NCBI GenBank assembly: GCA_945869965.1
Contig: CAMBRC010000006.1
Location: 17,340-81,339 of the forward strand
DNA length: 64,000 nucleotides
Source: Asaia bogorensis
Lineage (GTDB): Bacteria; Pseudomonadota; Alphaproteobacteria; Acetobacterales; Acetobacteraceae
Direction: 5' to 3'
The position numbers and the translations under genes are program-made. The notes under the pieces are model-generated. The model saw only the letters and a list, made by a program, of their open reading frames with translations, did no database searches and had not been told where the DNA came from. Below, piece by piece: positions 57,386 to 64,000 of this stretch. The number at the start of each line of letters is the position of its first letter. Within the stretch, counting starts at the first letter, position 1.

Positions 57386-59017
57386 CTACTTCTTCGCGAC
57401 GTTCCAGAACACCACTGTCTCTGGGACCGTCAGCATCCCGTCGAGATTGTCGCGCCAGGCCGAGGGCGAGAGGTACTGGCCGAACGGCACATAGACCACG
57501 ATCTGTGCGCCGCGCAGCTGGATGTTCTCCACCAGCCAGCGCGCCTTTATCGGATCGGTCTCGCGGATCCAGGCCGCGCGCAACCGCTCCAGCTCGGCAT
57601 CGCACGGCCAGCCGAACCACGCCTTGTCGCAGGCCGCCGACATCTGCACATGGAACACCGGATTGGCCGGACCGAGCGGGCCACCCATGGTCAGGAAGAT
57701 GTGCCAGCCATTTGCCACCGGCCCGCGCACCGCGCGACGAGATACCACGGTCGCCCAATCCATCGTCTGCATCTCGACATTCACGCCCGCCTTGCGCATG
57801 CCGGCCACCAGCACCTGGGTGGCGCGGTTCATGATCGGCTGGTCGGAAGGGTCGAGCACGACGATCTTCTCGCCCTTGTAGCCACCGGCCTTCAGCATCT
57901 CCATGCCACGCTTCAGGCGCACATCCTCTGGCTCGTTCGAGGTCAGCATCTCGGAGCCATACTCGCTGCCGTTGGGCGAACCACAGATCAGCAGCGCGCC
58001 GCAGACTTGCCCCAGCTTCTCGTCGCCCAAGGCGGCCAGGATCATGTCCTTCTGATTGACGAAATTGTACATCGCCCGGCGCGCAATCGGATTGTCGAAG
58101 GGCGGGTTGGTCCAGTTGACCCGCATCGTGCCCTCGCTGCCGGTCGGCCACAGCGCTTCGACCCGCACACCCTTTGACGCCTTCAGCATCGGCACCAGGT
58201 CAAGCGTCGGGCTTTCGACGAAATCGACCTCGCCGTTGCGCAGCGCCGAGGCCTGGGTCGAGGGATCGGGGATCACCACCCATTCGACCCGCTCGACGCG
58301 AACGACCTTGCCGCCGGCGACGCCGCTGGCCGGCTCGGCGCGCGGAACGTAGCCGGGGTTCTTCACATAGACGGTCTTGGCGCCGGCGACCCATTCATCC
58401 TTGCGCATGATGAAAGGGCCGGAGCCCATGGGGTCAGTGAACTGGGTGCGCGCCGACAGGCCTTTCACGATCTTGCCCGGCTTGACGAACATCGGGATCG
58501 CCATCGGCTTGGCCAGCACATAGGGCAGCTGCGGGAAGGGCTCTTTCAGGCGCACCCGCAGCGTTTTCGCATCGACGGCATCCAGCCCGGCGAGGAAGGT
58601 GGCGATCATCTGGCCGGCGCCGTCCGCCTCGCCCCACCGCATCCAGGAAGCGACCACGTCCTCGGCGGTGACCGGGGTGCCATCGGAGAAGGCGAGCTTG
58701 TCACGCAAGTGGAAGGTGTAGGTCAGCTTGTCGTCGGACAGCTCGAAGCGGTCCGCCATCTGCGGCCGGATCTGCTGGTCGGCGTCCAGGCCAAGCAGCG
58801 TGTCGTAGACCATGAAGCTGTGGTACCGGGTGATCGCAGCTGCGGTCCAGTCGCTGTCGATGCTGCGCAGTTCGCCCGGCAGCACCACCTTGAGGGTATT
58901 CTGCTGGGCCTGGACGACGCCGGGCGCCAACAGCGCCAGGGCCATCGCGGCGAATACCGCCAATCTGTTGAGCACGGCCAGTCGGTTAAGCGCGGCCAGT
59001 CGGTTAAGCGCGGGCAT
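57386..59017 (-). CDS. ABC transporter substrate-binding protein (oligopeptide/SBP_bac_5 family)
   Basis: The 543-aa periplasmic binding protein has a Sec signal peptide (cleavage after VQA at about residue 37). The n-region is lengthened by three LNRLA repeats. Family marks are FHLRDKLAFSDGTPVTAEDVV, GSGPFIMRKDEW and the DFVESPTLDL region. These proteins bind peptides or similar ligands for a Dpp/Opp transporter, but no permease or ATPase gene is in the window. The position among M81 peptidases suggests it may deliver their substrates. It is divergent from the LLM gene. Confidence 0.9.
   Translation of the reverse strand: MPALNRLAALNRLAVLNRLAVFAAMALALLAPGVVQAQQNTLKVVLPGELRSIDSDWTAAAITRYHSFMVYDTLLGLDADQQIRPQMADRFELSDDKLTYTFHLRDKLAFSDGTPVTAEDVVASWMRWGEADGAGQMIATFLAGLDAVDAKTLRVRLKEPFPQLPYVLAKPMAIPMFVKPGKIVKGLSARTQFTDPMGSGPFIMRKDEWVAGAKTVYVKNPGYVPRAEPASGVAGGKVVRVERVEWVVIPDPSTQASALRNGEVDFVESPTLDLVPMLKASKGVRVEALWPTGSEGTMRVNWTNPPFDNPIARRAMYNFVNQKDMILAALGDEKLGQVCGALLICGSPNGSEYGSEMLTSNEPEDVRLKRGMEMLKAGGYKGEKIVVLDPSDQPIMNRATQVLVAGMRKAGVNVEMQTMDWATVVSRRAVRGPVANGWHIFLTMGGPLGPANPVFHVQMSAACDKAWFGWPCDAELERLRAAWIRETDPIKARWLVENIQLRGAQIVVYVPFGQYLSPSAWRDNLDGMLTVPETVVFWNVAKK
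58961..59014 (-). repeat. 18-bp tandem repeat in the signal-peptide codons
   Basis: Three units (CAATCTGTTGAGCACGGC and two near-identical CAGTCGGTTAAGCGCGG(C/G) units) encode the repeated LNRLA segment before the hydrophobic core of the signal peptide. The frame is kept because the unit is 18 bp. Confidence 0.85.
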
Positions 59018-59182
59018 CGATGCGACCTCCCCTGGCTTCTGGCGGCAGCTTTTGCGGCCGCTCGGACCTGTGTTTCAGTCAACACCTGCCTTCATGACAC
59101 GTCAATGCAACCGGCGGGTGCGCGGCCGTGGCGTTCTGATATGCTCCGCTGGCGCCGGATGCGGCAGCAGGAGGACCCGGGT

Positions 59183-60259
59183 ATGACCCTCGAATTCATC
59201 GGCATGATGCAGCCGCGCGCGCAGTCGGAAATCCATCCCGGCCGCGGCGCACCGATCGACCCGGCCTATCTGCGCGCCTCGGCAACGGCGCATGACGAGG
59301 GCGATTTCGACCGGGTGCTGATCGGCTGGTTTGCCAACGGGCCGGACGGCTTCCAGATCGCCACCCACGCCGCCGCCCACACCAGCCGCGTCGGCTTCCT
59401 CGTCGCCCACCGGCCCGGCTTCCAGGCGCCCACCAACGCAGCGCGCAGCTTCGCCACGCTGGACCAGCTTTCGGGCGGGCGGGCGGCGATCCATGTCATC
59501 TCCGGCGGCGACGACATCGACCAGCGGCGCGACGGCGACTGGATCGACAAGGACGCCCGCTATGCCCGCACCGACGAGTATGTCGGCCTGCTCAAGCGCA
59601 TCTGGACCGAGCGTGGCCCGGTCGACCACCAGGGCACCTACTACCACGTGGCCGGCGCCTCGACCGAGATGCGCAGCCATACCCAGCCGCACATCCCGAT
59701 CTATTTCGGCGGCGCCTCGGATGCGGCGATCGAGGTGGCCGGCCGCCATGCCGATGTGTATGCGCTGTGGGGCGAGACCAAGGCGCAGGTGCGTCAGATT
59801 GTCGCCCGCGTGCGCGCATCGGCGGCCCGCCATGGCCGCGAGGTGCGTTTCAGCCTGTCGTTCCGCCCGATCCTGGCCGAGACTGAAGATGCCGCCTGGG
59901 CCAAGGCGGCCGACATTCTGGCCACCGTGCGCCGGGTGCGCGCGGAGGCCGGCATGGCGCCGCCAAAGGCCGCACCCAATGCCGGATCGCAGCGCCTGCT
60001 GGAAGCCGCCGCCCTCGGGGACCGGCCGGAGGGGCGGCTCTATACCGCCATCGCCGCGGCCACCGGCGCGCGCGGCAACACCACGGCCCTGGTCGGCACG
60101 CCCGAACAGGTCGCCGAGGCGTTCATGGAATACCATGCGCTCGGCGTCTCCACTTTCCTGATCCGCGGCTTCGACCCGCTCGGCGATGCCATCGAGTATG
60201 GCCGCTCGCTGCTGCCGGCGACGCGCCACCTGTTCGCCCAGCGCGCCGCCGCGCAATAG
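59183..60259 (+). CDS. LLM class flavin-dependent monooxygenase (SsuD-like)
   Basis: The 358-aa TIM-barrel oxidoreductase uses FMNH2. It resembles SsuD-like alkanesulfonate monooxygenases, with LIGWFANGPDGFQIATHAAA, FATLDQLSGGRAAIHVISGG, and IPIYFGGASDAAIEVAGRHA. ATG 59183 has AGGAGG at a good distance. It is 16 nt before M81 copy 3, in an operon. The role may be oxidation of a small organic compound before or after hydrolysis. Confidence 0.92.
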   Translation: MTLEFIGMMQPRAQSEIHPGRGAPIDPAYLRASATAHDEGDFDRVLIGWFANGPDGFQIATHAAAHTSRVGFLVAHRPGFQAPTNAARSFATLDQLSGGRAAIHVISGGDDIDQRRDGDWIDKDARYARTDEYVGLLKRIWTERGPVDHQGTYYHVAGASTEMRSHTQPHIPIYFGGASDAAIEVAGRHADVYALWGETKAQVRQIVARVRASAARHGREVRFSLSFRPILAETEDAAWAKAADILATVRRVRAEAGMAPPKAAPNAGSQRLLEAAALGDRPEGRLYTAIAAATGARGNTTALVGTPEQVAEAFMEYHALGVSTFLIRGFDPLGDAIEYGRSLLPATRHLFAQRAAAQ

Positions 60260-60275
60260 ACCGGAGACCCGCGCC

Positions 60276-61757
60276 GTGCCCCGTATCCTGTTCGCCGGCC
60301 TGTTCCACGAAACCCACAGCTTCGTCGACGAGACCACCGGGCTGGACGCGTTCCGCCGGCGCGACGCGGCGGGGATCATGGCGCGCCGTGGCGACCTGTC
60401 GGTGGTCGACGGCTTCCTGGGCGTGGCCGAGCGCGAGGGTTGGATGGTGGTGTCGACCATCGACTGGGGCGCCACACCGTCGGGCACGGTCGAGCATGGC
60501 GTCTTCGAAGCTTTCTGGCAGGAACTGGAGCCGTTGGCGCGCGCCGCCCTGGCCGACGGGCTGGACGGCATCTACCTGGCCCTGCACGGTGCCATGGTCA
60601 CCACTGAATCCGACGACCCCGAGGGCGAATTGCTCGCCCGTATCCGCGCGCTGCCGGGGGCGGCGATCCTCCCGCTGTTCGGCGTGCACGACCCGCACGC
60701 CAACTTGACGCCCGAAATGTGCGCCGGCGCCAACGGCCTGGTCAGCTATCGCAACACCCCGCACACCGACGCCTTCGAGGCCGCCGAGCGCGCGGCGACG
60801 TTGCTGGCGCGCGCGCTGAAAACCGGGCGGACACCGCGCATGGTCTGGCGCGGCACGCCGATCATCGTCCCGCCGACCGGTACCGGCACGGCGGACAGCC
60901 CGATGCGCGACCTGCGCGACCGGGCCCGCGCGATCGAGGCGGCGGATCCCGAGATCCTAGTGGTCAGCACCATCGGCGGCTACAGTTTTGGTGACAGCCA
61001 CCATGCCGGCATCGCCTTCTCCGCCATCACCGAGGGCGATCCGGCGCGCGCCGAGGCCGCCCTGGCCGAGCTTTGCGATCTCGCATGGGCACTGCGCCAC
61101 AAGGGCATCCCGCCGCAATTCGATGCCGACACCATCCTGGCGCGCGGGCTGCCGAACCGGCCCGGCCCGGTGCTTCTGGTAGAGCCCGCCGACAATATCG
61201 GCGGCGGTGCTCCCGGCGACTGCACCGACATCCTGCGCGCCATGCTGAAGGCCGATGTCCAGGGCGGCGGCGTGATCCTCAACGACCCCTTGGCGGTCCA
61301 GGCATTGCATGTCGTGCCGGTCGGCGGGCGCGTCACCCTGGCGCTCGGCGGGCGGGGCAGCCGGCTCGACCTGGGGCCGGTCACGCTCGAGGTGGAGAAG
61401 CGGTCGGAAAGCGACGGCAATTTCACCTTGGAGGACCGGCATTCGCACATGGCCGGCAGCCAGGGCATGCATATCGCCATGGGGCCGACGGCGGTGGTGC
61501 GGCATCGCGGCATCACCATCATGCTGACCACGCACAAGACCGCGCCCTTCGACCTCGGCCAATGGCGCAGCCAGGGCATCAACCCGGAAGAGCTGCGGGT
61601 CATCGGCGTGAAAGCGGCCGTCGCGCACCGGCAGGCCTATGACGGGATCATGTCCGAGACCCATACCGTGACCACGCGGGGGCCATGCTCGTCGGATTCG
61701 CGCAGCTTTCCTTACACGCGGTTGCGGCGGCCAGTGTTTCCCCTCGATCTAGCGTGA
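60276..61757 (+). CDS. M81 family metallopeptidase (MlrC-like), copy 3
   Basis: The 493-aa product starts at GTG 60276 (GGAG upstream). Family marks are LFAGLFHETHSFVDE, LALHGAMVTTESDDPEGE, YRNTPHTDAFEAAER and DNIGGGAPGDCTDI. The usual LDLH metal segment reads GVHDPHANLTPEM, which keeps the Asp and the His but changes the residue between them. It is more divergent from copies 1 and 2 than these are from the family type. It follows the LLM gene and is bounded by a repeat element. Confidence 0.88.
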   Translation: MPRILFAGLFHETHSFVDETTGLDAFRRRDAAGIMARRGDLSVVDGFLGVAEREGWMVVSTIDWGATPSGTVEHGVFEAFWQELEPLARAALADGLDGIYLALHGAMVTTESDDPEGELLARIRALPGAAILPLFGVHDPHANLTPEMCAGANGLVSYRNTPHTDAFEAAERAATLLARALKTGRTPRMVWRGTPIIVPPTGTGTADSPMRDLRDRARAIEAADPEILVVSTIGGYSFGDSHHAGIAFSAITEGDPARAEAALAELCDLAWALRHKGIPPQFDADTILARGLPNRPGPVLLVEPADNIGGGAPGDCTDILRAMLKADVQGGGVILNDPLAVQALHVVPVGGRVTLALGGRGSRLDLGPVTLEVEKRSESDGNFTLEDRHSHMAGSQGMHIAMGPTAVVRHRGITIMLTTHKTAPFDLGQWRSQGINPEELRVIGVKAAVAHRQAYDGIMSETHTVTTRGPCSSDSRSFPYTRLRRPVFPLDLA

Positions 61758-61765
61758 CGGAAGAC

Positions 61766-61881
61766 GTTCTTTTTTGAAAAAAAGAACCAAAAAACTTTTA
61801 TCCACTTGTGCGGGTGCTAGTCGGGAACACTCAGCTGAAATGAATGAAGTCTTTTTGCTTCTTTTTCTTCAGAAAAAGAAG
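61766..61881. repeat. A/T-rich paired-arm intergenic element, copy 5 (B/A)
   Basis: The left arm (61766-61803, reverse, type B) and right arm (61844-61881, forward, type A, with ATGAAGT in place of ATAAAGT) are separated by 40 nt. They sit between the convergent ends of M81 copy 3 and the GlcG/HbpS gene. Confidence 0.85.
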
Positions 61882-61892
61882 GCACTTCCTTT

Positions 61893-62342
61893 CTACGGCA
61901 CCGCCTCCTCATCCACCGGCGCGTATGGCGCCAGCATCGCCGCGACGCCGGTTTCGGCCAGCATTTCCTTGGTTTCCGGCGAAGCGCCGCTGACGCCAAC
62001 GCCCCCAACCGTCTCGCCGCCATGCGCCATCGGCACGCCGCCGATCAGGCCGACGATGCGCGGATCGGCAAAGCCCGCCAGGTCGAAGCCGGTCTTGGGG
62101 TGGCGGGCGGCGGATTCGATGGCGCGGGTGCTCTGGCCCAGCCGGGCGGCGGTGTAGGCCTTGGCGATTGCAGGGGCGATATCGGCGGGGCCGGCGCCGT
62201 CCATGCGCAATAGGGCGAGCAGCTCGCCATAGGCGTCGGCGACCGCCACCACCACGGCGGCATCGCGCCGCTCGGCGGCCGCGCGGACGGCGGCAATGCC
62301 GCGGCGGGCATCGTCGGCTCCGATCGTCTTGACGTCGCGCAT
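61893..62342 (-). CDS. GlcG/HbpS family protein (heme-binding protein-like)
   Basis: The 149-aa product fits the family in which HbpS binds heme or cobalamin and GlcG/PduO-C-like proteins bind small ligands. AVADAYGELLALLRMDGA and the C-terminal IGGVPMAHGGETVGGVGVSGAS are diagnostic. There is no signal peptide. The gene is divergent from the MFS gene (76 nt) and may be a stand-alone accessory of an enzyme in this catabolic block. The function is not established. Confidence 0.88.
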   Translation of the reverse strand: MRDVKTIGADDARRGIAAVRAAAERRDAAVVVAVADAYGELLALLRMDGAGPADIAPAIAKAYTAARLGQSTRAIESAARHPKTGFDLAGFADPRIVGLIGGVPMAHGGETVGGVGVSGASPETKEMLAETGVAAMLAPYAPVDEEAVP

Positions 62343-62418
62343 GGCGTGGCTTCTCCTTCTGTATCCAATTCATCGACATAGGGACTTGTATGCTGGACCC
62401 CAAGCCATTCCGCACCGC

Positions 62419-63849
62419 ATGACCGTACCGGCGGCGGATGGCTGGCCGGCGTTGCTGCGCCGGCAGCATTTGGTGCCGCTGGCGATGTTGTCGCTAGGGA
62501 TCGGGCTGTATGCCTTCAACACCTTCCTGGTCGCCACCGCCATGCCAAGCGCGGTGGCGGAGATCGGCGGCGTGGCGCTGCTGGCCTGGGCGACCACGGT
62601 CTTTCTGGTTGCCGCCATCGTGGCCGGGGCGGGCGGGGCGGCGGTCAAGGCGCGGCTGGGGGCGCGGGCGGCGCTGGTGCTGGGGGGCTCCACCTTCCTG
62701 GCCGGCACGCTGGTTTGCGGGCTGGCGCCTTCGATGCCGGTGCTGTTGCTGGGCCGCGCGCTTCAGGGCGCGGGCGAGGGCATGGTGGCGGCGATCAGCT
62801 ATGCGTTGATCCCGGTGCTGTTTCCGGCCCACCTGACCACCAAGGTGTTTGCGGTCGAGGCGCTGGTATGGGCGTTGGCGGGCTTCGCTGGGCCGGTGGT
62901 GGGGGGGGTGCTGACCGAGGCGATGTCTTGGCGCGCCGCGTTCCTGGTCAATGCGCCGGTGGCGGGACTGTTCCTTGGCCTGGTGCTGGCCAGCGTACCG
63001 GGCCGCTTGCCGCAGGATGGGTTGGCGCAGGAGGGGTTGGCGCAGGAGGGGTTGGCGCAGGAGGGGTTGGCGCCGCCACCGCTGTTGCGGCTGGCGGCGC
63101 TGGGGCTCGGCATCCTGCTGATTGCCGCGTCGTCGCTGGCCGGGCACCCGCTGGCGTCGGCGGGCTGTGTACTGGCGGGAGCCGCGGTGCTGTTCGCAAT
63201 GGCGGCGGCCGACCGGCGCCAGGTCACCAGGCTGTTCCCGCGCGGCGCCTTCAGCCCCGGCACAGCGTTGGGCGCCGGATTGCTGGTGGTGGCGCTGATG
63301 CCGGTTGCGCACTCGTTCACCATTGTCCACCTCACCTTGGCGTTGCAGCAGGGCTGGGGGTTCAGCCCGACCCTGGCCGGGGCGTTGTTTGCTGTCGGGC
63401 CGCTGTCGTGGAGCGCTGCCATGCTGGTGGTGGCGAACATCGACCGCCCGGCAATGCCGTCGCTTGGCATTCGGTTTGGCCCGCCGGTGCTGGCGTTGGC
63501 CGTCGCCGGACAGCTCGGCGCCGTGATGCTCGACCTGCCATGGGCGATGCTGCCCTTCCTGGCGGCGGCGGGTGTCAGCTTCGGGCTTGGCTGGGCGTTT
63601 CTGTCGATGGCCGTGGTACGCGCTGCCGAGCCGGCCGAGCGCGACATGGCTGCCGGGCTGGTGCCAACGGTGCAGTCAGCGGGGTACGCCTTGGGTGCCG
63701 CGTTGACCGGGTTGGCCGCCAGCCAGGCTGGGCTCGATGGCGCTAGCGCGCAGTCCACCATCGCCGGTTTTGCCTGGGTCGTGGGCTGTGGTCTGGTGCC
63801 GGCGGGGGTGGCGAGCTGGGTTGCGGTGCGGCGGCGCGACTGGCCGTGA
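62419..63849 (+). CDS. MFS transporter (EmrB/DHA2-like)
   Basis: The 476-aa product has about 14 hydrophobic segments. TM1 (AMLSLGIGLYAFNTFLVATAMP) and ALQGAGEGMVAAISYALIP in TM5 resemble the DHA2 family. A cytoplasmic loop after TM6 contains four 5-residue repeats (three GLAQE, one decayed) from a 15-bp tandem repeat. ATG 62419 is taken as start although no ribosome site is clear. The longer frame from 62296 lies in the divergent promoter. The substrate is unknown. Confidence 0.85.
   Translation: MTVPAADGWPALLRRQHLVPLAMLSLGIGLYAFNTFLVATAMPSAVAEIGGVALLAWATTVFLVAAIVAGAGGAAVKARLGARAALVLGGSTFLAGTLVCGLAPSMPVLLLGRALQGAGEGMVAAISYALIPVLFPAHLTTKVFAVEALVWALAGFAGPVVGGVLTEAMSWRAAFLVNAPVAGLFLGLVLASVPGRLPQDGLAQEGLAQEGLAQEGLAPPPLLRLAALGLGILLIAASSLAGHPLASAGCVLAGAAVLFAMAAADRRQVTRLFPRGAFSPGTALGAGLLVVALMPVAHSFTIVHLTLALQQGWGFSPTLAGALFAVGPLSWSAAMLVVANIDRPAMPSLGIRFGPPVLALAVAGQLGAVMLDLPWAMLPFLAAAGVSFGLGWAFLSMAVVRAAEPAERDMAAGLVPTVQSAGYALGAALTGLAASQAGLDGASAQSTIAGFAWVVGCGLVPAGVASWVAVRRRDWP
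63013..63072 (+). repeat. 15-bp in-frame tandem repeat in the MFS gene
   Basis: Four units: one CAGGATGGGTTGGCG and three identical CAGGAGGGGTTGGCG. They encode a repeated (Q)(D/E)GLA segment in a loop, and the 15-bp unit keeps the frame. Confidence 0.9.
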
Positions 63850-63939
63850 GACGCAGGGCAATCGCTTGAACTGATGTAGGGGAGATTCCGGCGCGGCCGG
63901 AAGTACGATTCAAAGAGGACCTCACTGTGCGAGGTTCCG

Positions 63940-64000
63940 ATGGCCGAGCCCCTTTCGCGTTCGATCCTTGCCCATTTTGCCGCTCTCGAAGATCCGCGAC
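63940..64000 (+). mobile_element. ISAs1-type transposase, 5' part only (runs off the window)
   Basis: The ATG at 63940 opens MAEPLSRSILAHFAALEDPR, which resembles the N-terminus of ISAs1-family (DDE) transposases, where the FAALEDPR segment is conserved. Only 20 codons are visible. The preceding 90 nt (63850-63939) is a candidate for the left end of the element, but I cannot mark its inverted repeat without the right end. Confidence 0.6.

Noticed and set aside
63850..63939. Left inverted repeat of the IS element at the window edge
   Set aside because: No end could be defined without the right terminus.

Overview
The window is a high-GC (roughly 68-70% by eye) alphaproteobacterial chromosome segment. 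I infer Rhodospirillales, most likely Acetobacteraceae, from the Rhizobium-type T6SS gene order, the NdvA-like exporter, the M81/amidohydrolase/LLM catabolic genes and the style of the intergenic repeats. There is no rRNA or tRNA to confirm this. I see no CRISPR array and no integrase. Genes are densely packed, with many ATGA/GTGA stop-start overlaps.

Region 1 (58-10669) is a type VI secretion locus. The leftward operon is a tssC paralogue (TssC40/ImpD type), tagJ/impE, tssE, tssF, tssG and a methyltransferase with a regulatory domain. The rightward pair is clpV and hcp. The locus is broken in the middle: only the last ~35 codons of the main sheath gene tssC remain (7490-7600), and they abut a clpV that lacks its first ~50 codons. 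The deletion or misjoin at about 7590-7600 also removed tssB and the divergent promoter region.

Region 2 (10679-24518) is envelope and housekeeping: mscL, chaC, a YfhM-type alpha-2-macroglobulin and pbpC in one direction, two polysaccharide-deacetylase/allantoinase-like paralogues, a glycine-zipper lipoprotein, a CBS-pair protein, and a pdxY-NdvA-like exporter pair.

Region 3 (24651-38438) is catabolic and transport: an OYE-family reductase with an MFS partner, a PmpA/PmpB sulfur-transport pair, an enoyl-CoA hydratase/VOC dioxygenase/FAD oxidoreductase operon, a persulfide dioxygenase-rhodanese fusion, DUF305, a class II aldolase, a PDC-lactonase-like hydrolase, an MFS pump, a serine beta-lactamase-like protein with DinB, and an unknown protein.

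Region 4 (38592-43156) is a lower-GC accessory island of three genes I cannot assign to families. The last encodes an 803-aa protein with an N-terminal PIN-like nuclease signature and a helical C-terminal half. The middle gene is interrupted by an in-frame TAG. This is my best candidate for an undescribed, possibly conflict-type, system.

Region 5 (43503-63849) is a long catabolic block: three paralogous metal-dependent amidohydrolases with two Rieske ferredoxins and a Bcr/CflA pump, a PhnZ-like HD protein, a class III aminotransferase, a mandelate-racemase-family enzyme with an M14 deacylase, three M81 (MlrC-like) metallopeptidases with an orphan oligopeptide-binding protein and an LLM monooxygenase, a GlcG/HbpS protein and an MFS pump. 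An ISAs1-type transposase begins at the right edge.

Two intergenic repeat families are scattered across the window. One is an A/T-rich element of two inward-facing arms, each able to form its own hairpin (five loci). The other is a GC-rich double hairpin (two loci). Both show compensatory changes in their stems. Four short tandem repeats (15-18 bp units) sit at gene starts or inside coding sequence. The C/G bias of the + strand switches several times, independently of gene direction.
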